Of a stretch of DNA of 46,760 nt, positions 42,613-46,760 are shown piece by piece (within the stretch, counting starts at the first letter, position 1; each line of letters begins with the position of its first letter). Source of the stretch: Methylopumilus sp003533095. GTDB lineage: Bacteria; Pseudomonadota; Gammaproteobacteria; Burkholderiales; Methylophilaceae. Both the position numbers and the translations under genes were made by a program. The DNA lies in the NCBI GenBank assembly GCA_963977845.1, contig CAXBPZ010000006.1:1-46760 (forward strand). The letters are read 5' to 3'. The notes beneath the pieces were generated by a model. It had not been told where the DNA came from, ran no database searches, and was given only the letters and a program-made list of their open reading frames with translations.

Positions 42613-43047
42613 TTGCAACTGATTAAACATCTTGAAATAATTAAAAATTCCTATAGTGAGCTTGTTGGTGAGCCAATGCCATTAAATGAAAGTTTAAATC
42701 TTATAGAAGCTTTTGATGATTGCATTTATCCCATAGCAAGCCACGATAATTCTCCTGAGCCATTATTTAATTATGCCAATAAAGCTGCATTAAAGTTATT
42801 TAAAATGACCTTGCATGACATGATTGGCATGCCTTCTAAAGCTTCTGCACTTTCAGTGAATCAGCACGAAAGATCATTATTTCTTAAACAGGTTTCTATG
42901 ACAGGATTTATTAAACATTATCAAGGTCAGCGAGTTGCATCAGATCATTCTACTTTTCATATTCAGGATGCAACAGTTTGGAATTTAATCAATCAAGATA
43001 AAAAATTTTATGGACAAGCTGTGATTATTTTTAAAGTTTTATTTTAG
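42613..43047 (+). CDS. MEKHLA-domain (PAS-like) protein
   Basis: This 144-residue cytoplasmic protein matches the MEKHLA family. It has a PAS-like core with FNYANKAALKLFKMT, a middle segment ending GFIKHYQGQRVASDHSTFHIQDATVWNLIN, and a C-terminal GQAVIIFKVLF strand. Stand-alone bacterial members have no assigned function; a ligand- or redox-sensing role is a guess from the PAS fold. It starts with TTG at 42613, 15 bases after the SpmAB-like gene, and abuts the YkgJ-like gene. Confidence 0.8.
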   Translation: MQLIKHLEIIKNSYSELVGEPMPLNESLNLIEAFDDCIYPIASHDNSPEPLFNYANKAALKLFKMTLHDMIGMPSKASALSVNQHERSLFLKQVSMTGFIKHYQGQRVASDHSTFHIQDATVWNLINQDKKFYGQAVIIFKVLF

Positions 43048-43407
43048 ATGATGGATCAATTTAATCCCTGTTTTGAATGCGGACAGTGCTGTCAATTTTT
43101 TAGAGTATCTTTTTATCATGGAGAGATAGAGGGTAATAACGTGGGTACCGTTCCTCTAGCTTACACATCCAAAGTTAATGATCATTTAGCATGTATGAAA
43201 GGCACAGAATCTGGCCAAGGTAAATGTATTGCTTTAGAGTATTCGAAGGAAAATGGTTATCGATGTAAAATTTATGCATTACGACCATCACCTTGTCGAG
43301 AATTTGAACTCTATATTGATGGCAAACCTAACCCAAAATGTAATGAACTAAGAATGGCTGCTGGATTAAATAGTTTACCCGAAGTGAATTTTTTAAAAGA
43401 GGTCTAA
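43048..43407 (+). CDS. YkgJ-type cysteine-cluster protein
   Basis: This 119-residue protein has the arrangement of the YkgJ family (putative zinc- or iron-chelating). NPCFECGQCCQFFRV lies at the N-terminus, a further cysteine falls in YRCKIYALRPSPCREFEL, and a last one in NPKCNEL. Its function is unknown, and metal binding is inferred from cysteine spacing. It starts directly after the MEKHLA stop, so the two are probably co-translated. Confidence 0.82.
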   Translation: MMDQFNPCFECGQCCQFFRVSFYHGEIEGNNVGTVPLAYTSKVNDHLACMKGTESGQGKCIALEYSKENGYRCKIYALRPSPCREFELYIDGKPNPKCNELRMAAGLNSLPEVNFLKEV

Positions 43408-43412
43408 GACGA

Positions 43413-43706
43413 ATGAATTTTTTTATGATAATGATGTACGGTGGAATTTTATTTCTTTTGATAGCGATCTTATGTGCTTTTTTTTCGTGGCAAATTTATC
43501 GTAAGAATAAAAAAAGTAAAACACTTAAAAAGTTATACTGGGCACGTGTACTTTCATCAATACTTCTTACACCTTATATTTACTTTCAATATGTATTTTC
43601 TGATTTAACTTATTTGCCAATTAGAATTACCTTTGTACTTATTTCTTTTTTTCTTCTCTATCTATTAGTGAAACGTTGGGGAAGTGAGACATCACTGAGA
43701 CGATAA
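43413..43706 (+). CDS. Unrecognised small membrane protein
   Basis: I do not recognise this 97-residue protein. It has three hydrophobic segments (about 5-27, 50-65, 68-88), a basic patch RKNKKSKTLKKLYW between the first two, and a charged C-terminus. It begins 5 bases after the YkgJ-like gene and shares one base with the following gene, so it belongs to that small operon. Confidence 0.65.
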   Translation: MNFFMIMMYGGILFLLIAILCAFFSWQIYRKNKKSKTLKKLYWARVLSSILLTPYIYFQYVFSDLTYLPIRITFVLISFFLLYLLVKRWGSETSLRR

Positions 43707-43975
43707 TGATTTCTGTAAAATTAATTAAAGATTCGACTTTTAAAGTCACGGTGGAATCAAAAACGACCACGCAACATGAGGTTCATGTTGAAAATAATTT
43801 TTATCAAGCATTAACCAAAAGTAGAATTGGTTATGAAGATTTAATTAAGTTATCCTTTGAATTTTTATTGGAACGCGAGCCGAATACTTCTATTCTTTCA
43901 CGGTTTGATCTAGAGGTCATTTCTCAATATTTTCCAGAATATGAGAGTGAAATAAAGAAACGTTTTAAGTCTTAA
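43706..43975 (+). CDS. Conserved hypothetical small protein
   Basis: This is an 89-residue soluble protein with no motif that assigns a function. It contains an N-terminal beta-rich part with alternating Val/Lys/Thr (VKLIKDSTFKVTVESKTT), then LIKLSFEFLLEREPNTSILSRFDLEVISQYFPEYE. The latter resembles a short conserved protein seen in other proteobacteria. It overlaps the preceding stop by one base (TAATG), indicating coupled translation. Confidence 0.65.
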   Translation: MISVKLIKDSTFKVTVESKTTTQHEVHVENNFYQALTKSRIGYEDLIKLSFEFLLEREPNTSILSRFDLEVISQYFPEYESEIKKRFKS

Positions 43976-44024
43976 TCTATGTTGTACAATAAATTCATGA
44001 ATCATTTTTAATGAGAGGCGATAT

Positions 44025-44093
44025 ATGGGCAGTAAAGACAAAAGAAAAGAATCAAAAGGCAGAAAACCACAACCAAAACCCGCAAAGGTATAG
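44025..44093 (+). CDS. Putative lysine-rich micropeptide (22 residues)
   Basis: This short frame starts with ATG at 44025, a few bases after an AGAGG ribosome site (44014-44018). It encodes 22 residues dominated by Lys, Arg and Pro, starting MGSKDKRKESKGRKPQ. The composition resembles small basic proteins often missed by gene callers. It lies 49 bases after the preceding gene and ahead of the pqqA leader. Translation is plausible from the ribosome site, but conservation was not tested. Confidence 0.4.
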   Translation: MGSKDKRKESKGRKPQPKPAKV

Positions 44094-44138
44094 TTTTATA
44101 AGTTATTGATTAATATACATTTTATTAAAAAACCAAGT

Positions 44139-44191
44139 TTTAGGACCATTAAACCTCATGATTTTCATGAGATGTCATTCATGATCCTAAA
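44139..44191 (+). promoter_or_regulatory. Closed multi-hairpin element in the pqqA leader
   Basis: An outer stem TTTAGGA (44139-44145) with TCCTAAA (44185-44191) encloses an inner hairpin CTCATGA-TTT-TCATGAG (44155-44171). A third TCATGA at 44179-44184 could compete for the same partners. No T-run follows, so it is not a terminator. It looks like the folded sensory domain of an RNA leader, or alternatively a protein-binding palindrome array. Hand-folded. Confidence 0.5.
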
Positions 44192-44195
44192 GGTG

Positions 44196-44258
44196 TTAAA
44201 TGTTGGGTGGAGAGTAAGATAACCCTTAAGAAATTTGTGATTAATTTTTTATAAAGGG
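44196..44258 (+). promoter_or_regulatory. Mutually exclusive helices controlling the pqqA ribosome site
   Basis: CCCTT (44223-44227) followed by AAGAAATT (44228-44235) can pair with AATTTTTT (44243-44250) and AAGGG (44254-44258). This forms a 13-pair hairpin with a 7-base loop that buries the pqqA Shine-Dalgarno sequence AAAGGG. The same ACCC (44222-44225) can instead pair with GGGT (44205-44208), supported by flanking TTAA/TTAA (44196-44199 with 44226-44229), freeing the ribosome site. This is the arrangement of a translational switch. It is inferred by eye with no energy calculation. Confidence 0.5.
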
Positions 44259-44266
44259 AAAACATC

Positions 44267-44338
44267 ATGTGGACAACTCCAGCTGCTACTGAAATGCGTT
44301 TCGGTTTCGAAGTAACAATGTATGTAATGAATAAGTAA
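44267..44338 (+). CDS. pqqA: PQQ precursor peptide PqqA
   Basis: The peptide has 23 residues. It starts MWTTPAATEMRFG and continues FEVTMY, the hallmark of PqqA: E-V-T-x-Y with Glu15 and Tyr19, which PqqE cross-links to begin pyrroloquinoline quinone synthesis. A ribosome site AAAGGGAA lies at 44253-44260. In methylotrophs PQQ serves methanol dehydrogenase. The gene is solitary here: a terminator follows directly and no pqqB-E genes are in the window, so those must be elsewhere. It may be one of several pqqA copies. An atypical leader precedes it. Confidence 0.95.
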   Translation: MWTTPAATEMRFGFEVTMYVMNK

Positions 44339-44353
44339 TTATTCAGATTCAAG

Positions 44354-44381
44354 AAAAAGCCCGCTTTGAGCGGGCTTTTTT
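44354..44381 (+). terminator. Rho-independent terminator of pqqA
   Basis: AAAAAGCCCGC, loop TTTGA, GCGGGCTTTTTT: a strong GC stem with a T-run, 16 bases after pqqA. The A-run upstream also makes it usable for the convergent oxidoreductase gene ending at 44397. Confidence 0.93.
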
Positions 44382-44396
44382 GTTTTTAAAGGTTTG

Positions 44397-45401
44397 CTAA
44401 AGCTTTATCCAGGCATTAGATTTAATGGAAGTTTGAATAGCTTCTAATACCCTCGTATTCCACAGCGCATCATCTAATGAGAGCTTTGGCGGACTATCAT
44501 TGATGATACATTGATTAAAATGATTGATTTCAAGCTCAAAGTGATTCGCTTTTTTAATATGCTCATTCTTTAATCCCTCTAAATCTGTGGTTAAGCTCAA
44601 TAGGGCTTCATCGTTTTCATGTTGCCATACCGTATGGCACATCAGCTTTCCTTTAGTGCCAAAGATTTCAAATTGAGATCGTCTCACACATTCAAAGCTA
44701 ATATCGAATTGAGCACGACGATTAAGTCCAAAATCTATAATGCCTGAGGTTGTCAGATCAGCCCCGTGCTCATTGAAATGACTTTTTGCAATCACTGATA
44801 ATGGATTCTGCTTAAAAGATTGTCGAATGGTATGAATAGCATAAGGCCCAATGTCCCATAGAGCGCCACCACCATTTTCAATCGAACGATCGATACGATA
44901 AAAACGTGCAGGTTGAATCGGAAAAGAAAACATGGAATGAACGTATTGAACTTCACCTAATAATCCTGCGTTAATAATTTCTTTTATGCGATCAAATTGT
45001 GGATGAAAAACATACATAAAACCTTCCATGACCTTAACGTGATTTTGATTGGCAGCTTTTTGAATTGCTTCAACCTCATTTACACGGAGCGCGATAGGTT
45101 TTTCAATAAGTACATGTTTTTTATTTTCTATCGCTTTGAGAGCAGGTTCAGTATGCTCTTCATTTGCGAGAGGAATATAAATAGCATCGATGTTGGGATG
45201 ATGAATCACCTCATCTAAAGAATTAAAGGCTTGCACTTTATCTTTAAGTGTAGGTTGATATTTTTCTATGCAAGCTGCTGCAGCATTTTCTCTTCGACTT
45301 CCAATCGCTACAAGCTCACCCATAGGGCTATTTGCAATAGCTGGAAGCAGTCGCTCATTGACACGAGCTGCCCCTAGAATTCCCCAACGTACTTTTTTCA
45401 T
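44397..45401 (-). CDS. Gfo/Idh/MocA-family oxidoreductase
   Basis: This 334-residue NAD(P)-dependent dehydrogenase has an N-terminal Rossmann domain (VRWGILGAARVNERLLPAI) and the catalytic-lysine motif HVLIEKPIAL. GGGALWDIGPYAIHTIRQSF and a C-terminal beta-sheet domain follow. Relatives act on sugars, inositol, dihydrodiols or biliverdin, and the substrate cannot be told from sequence. A well-formed promoter precedes it on the minus strand. It is monocistronic and convergent with pqqA. Confidence 0.9.
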   Translation of the reverse strand: MKKVRWGILGAARVNERLLPAIANSPMGELVAIGSRRENAAAACIEKYQPTLKDKVQAFNSLDEVIHHPNIDAIYIPLANEEHTEPALKAIENKKHVLIEKPIALRVNEVEAIQKAANQNHVKVMEGFMYVFHPQFDRIKEIINAGLLGEVQYVHSMFSFPIQPARFYRIDRSIENGGGALWDIGPYAIHTIRQSFKQNPLSVIAKSHFNEHGADLTTSGIIDFGLNRRAQFDISFECVRRSQFEIFGTKGKLMCHTVWQHENDEALLSLTTDLEGLKNEHIKKANHFELEINHFNQCIINDSPPKLSLDDALWNTRVLEAIQTSIKSNAWIKL

Positions 45402-45430
45402 TGTGTAGATCTTAAATTAAAAGATATTTA

Positions 45431-45459
45431 ATTATGCTTAGCCTTCTCTGAATAGACAA
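45431..45459 (-). promoter_or_regulatory. Predicted promoter of the Gfo/Idh gene
   Basis: On the minus strand, TTGTCT (45459-45454) and CATAAT (45436-45431) are separated by 17 bases, about 30 bases from the ATG. Confidence 0.55.
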
Positions 45460-45520
45460 GTCATCGTTTCTTAGAACTTTAATGTTGAGAAAAGAATTAT
45501 TAAATGCGATCATTTAAATC

Positions 45521-45901
45521 ATGAAATTTTTAATCTTATTTTTACTTCTCATTCCAGGGTATTCATTTGCTGATTGGTCATTGATACATCAAGACGATGC
45601 CGATCATTACATTGACTTTAGCTTAATGAGTAGAAGTGGATATAAAGCAAGAGCCTGGTATTTACAAAATTATGCTGAAGTACAAACTGTTAAAAATCTT
45701 CAATATCGCTCGATTAAAAATAGATCAGAGTTTGATTGTAAAGCCAGAAAAATGAGAATTTTAGCGTATGCCTTGTATCCAGAACCGATGGGCCATGGTC
45801 ATGCTATATTTAATAAGGGTGAAGCATTAGATTGGCAGATCATCAAACCTAAAACGCTTAATGATTTATATTTAAAGCAAGTCTGTAATAAGAAGAAATA
45901 G
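45521..45901 (+). CDS. Secreted Adhesin_E-like protein
   Basis: This 126-residue protein has a Sec signal peptide (about 1-17, MKFLILFLLLIPGYSFA, cleavage before DWSL). The mature part resembles the surface-adhesin protein E family (Adhesin_E) common in betaproteobacteria. It has a HYIDFSLMSRSGYKARAWYL strand pair, FDCKARKMRILAYALY, and a C-terminal LKQVCNKKK; the two cysteines probably form a disulfide. A role in adhesion is known only for some relatives and should not be assumed here. Confidence 0.7.
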   Translation: MKFLILFLLLIPGYSFADWSLIHQDDADHYIDFSLMSRSGYKARAWYLQNYAEVQTVKNLQYRSIKNRSEFDCKARKMRILAYALYPEPMGHGHAIFNKGEALDWQIIKPKTLNDLYLKQVCNKKK

Positions 45902-45905
45902 TATT

Positions 45906-46220
45906 TTATTTACGTCCACGCTTGGGGAGAACGACACCAAGTCTTTGAGCCGCCATTTCGTTATTACCCTCTGAGTCTGCTAACACCCATCCCGCCATAA
46001 ACATTCGAGTCATATATTGTCGGTTATATAAGAAAGCCACAATAATCTGCCATAACCCTAATGTGATAATCGAAAAAAGCATATGCAATGCAGCGACACC
46101 TAACTCTCCTCTAAACAAAGGAACAAACCAGCCAAAAAAGAGATATGTCCAACTAAATCCATAATAACCAATTTTAATCATGCCTGAATTCGGGTGTTTG
46201 ATGATGACAGCTGTAGCCAT
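45906..46220 (-). CDS. Unrecognised small membrane protein
   Basis: This 104-residue protein begins MATAVIIKHPNSGMIKIGYYGFSWTYLFFGWFVPLFRG. It has two hydrophobic segments and a soluble C-terminus (GNNEMAAQRLGVVLPKRGRK). It resembles short HrgC-like/DUF membrane proteins annotated in many proteobacteria, but I cannot name its function. A ribosome site (AAGGAAA, minus strand) precedes the ATG. It ends 4 bases from the convergent Adhesin_E-like gene. Confidence 0.65.
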   Translation of the reverse strand: MATAVIIKHPNSGMIKIGYYGFSWTYLFFGWFVPLFRGELGVAALHMLFSIITLGLWQIIVAFLYNRQYMTRMFMAGWVLADSEGNNEMAAQRLGVVLPKRGRK

Positions 46221-46274
46221 GGATTTCCTTTAATTTGTTAAGTTAATTTTAATAACCCATTGTAATATATTCGC

Positions 46275-46760
46275 ATGCAAAATTATTATGAAGTTCTAAA
46301 GGTTAAAAATACTGCATCACCAGATGAAATTAAAAAGGCATATCATGCTCTTGCCTCGAAATATCATCCTGATAAGCATCCAGACAATCAAAAATATGCA
46401 GAAGATATGATGAAAGATATTAATGTTGCACATGAAGTTTTATTGAATGCTGAATCAAGACGAAAATACGACGAGTCTTTAAAGCCAAATTTTGCAAATC
46501 AAAACATATATGAATCTCAAGCATATTATTCAAGTGAAGAAGAAAAGGGTGAGCCGCCACCTATATTCGAATCCCTAAAAGAGCATAGAATTTTAATTTT
46601 TGCAGCGATTGTAATTATTGGAATTATTATGTTTGGTGAAAAAAGGCATCCTATTGAGGCCCCAACTCAAAACATTGTCCCAGTCAAAGTCAATGTAAAA
46701 CATATTATTTTTGGTTCGCTACTAACTGCTTTCTTATGGCTTGTGCTCAGATCAACATTC
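46275..46760 (+). CDS. J-domain membrane protein (3' end beyond window)
   Basis: The visible 162 residues start MQNYYEVLKVKNTASPDEIK and contain a complete J-domain (about 3-67) with the HPD motif at 31-33, which stimulates the ATPase of a DnaK/Hsp70 partner. There is no Gly/Phe region or zinc fingers, so this is a class III J-protein rather than DnaJ. Two hydrophobic segments (about 106-121 and 144-159) indicate membrane anchoring with the J-domain in the cytoplasm. The frame is open at the window end. Confidence 0.88.
   Translation, partial: MQNYYEVLKVKNTASPDEIKKAYHALASKYHPDKHPDNQKYAEDMMKDINVAHEVLLNAESRRKYDESLKPNFANQNIYESQAYYSSEEEKGEPPPIFESLKEHRILIFAAIVIIGIIMFGEKRHPIEAPTQNIVPVKVNVKHIIFGSLLTAFLWLVLRSTF

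Noticed and set aside
1..46760. CRISPR arrays, insertion sequences, prophage or defence genes
   Set aside because: No regularly spaced repeats, transposase or integrase motifs, or atypical gene blocks were seen. The content is core metabolism and information processing throughout.

Overview
The window is AT-rich (by eye roughly one third G+C), very gene-dense bacterial DNA with short gaps, ATGA-type overlaps and many co-directional runs. The protein sequences and gene orders are betaproteobacterial: tpiA-secG-tRNA-Leu-nuoA..N-DUF2818, thrS-infC-rpmI-rplT-pheS-pheT-ihfA-merR-tRNA-Pro, wrbA-DUF2069, and an RpfE-type gene next to recJ. A pqqA gene and small streamlined proteins point to a methylotrophic Methylophilaceae of the OM43 / Candidatus Methylopumilus kind. 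That assignment is inference from gene content, not a database result.

Layout. 1-600: a broken edge where a minus-strand M16-peptidase fragment abuts the 3' half of rlmD in a T-rich tract. 600-3600 (+): L,D-transpeptidase, queuosine-precursor transporter, nagZ, Bax-inhibitor-like membrane protein, then a bidirectional terminator. 3600-10550: mostly minus strand (tadA, psiE-like; surE-nlpD; wrbA-DUF2069; purB; rlmJ), with a plus-strand nitroreductase and a CEPC thioredoxin. 10620-13830 (+): family 5 uracil-DNA glycosylase, tautomerase, uvrC, pgsA. 13900-14260: tRNA-Gly, tRNA-Cys and tRNA-Leu(UAA); this is the only gap in protein genes longer than about 300 bases, and it holds these tRNAs, a promoter and a terminator. 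14280-16880: RpfE-type gene and recJ. 16890-33620: one long (+) run of tpiA, secG, tRNA-Leu(GAG), the complete 14-subunit complex I operon, DUF2818 and a YeeZ-like epimerase. 33659-41214: tRNA-Val, then the translation cluster thrS to merR and tRNA-Pro. 41380-43980: SpmAB-like membrane protein, MEKHLA protein, YkgJ-type cysteine protein and two small unknowns. 44025-44381: a micro-ORF, a structured leader, pqqA and its terminator. 44397-46760: Gfo/Idh oxidoreductase, Adhesin_E-like secreted protein, small membrane protein, and a J-domain membrane protein cut by the window end.

Functionally this is mainly core housekeeping: respiration (complex I), translation (ThrRS, IF3, L35, L20, PheRS, tRNAs), DNA repair (UvrC, RecJ, UDG), cell-wall turnover (NagZ, NlpD, L,D-transpeptidase) and purine/phospholipid synthesis. 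pqqA supplies the peptide precursor of PQQ, the cofactor of methanol dehydrogenase in methylotrophs.

The most interesting signal is the leader of the solitary pqqA gene. Folded by hand, it contains a closed multi-hairpin domain followed by two mutually exclusive helices. One of them buries the pqqA Shine-Dalgarno sequence, so the leader looks like a translational RNA switch. Other points worth a look are the rearrangement junction at the left edge, several genes with no ordinary start codon (infC with AUC, merR, the SpmAB-like gene, two TTG starts), and a perfect inverted repeat over the nitroreductase promoter. I saw no CRISPR array, insertion sequence, prophage or defence island.
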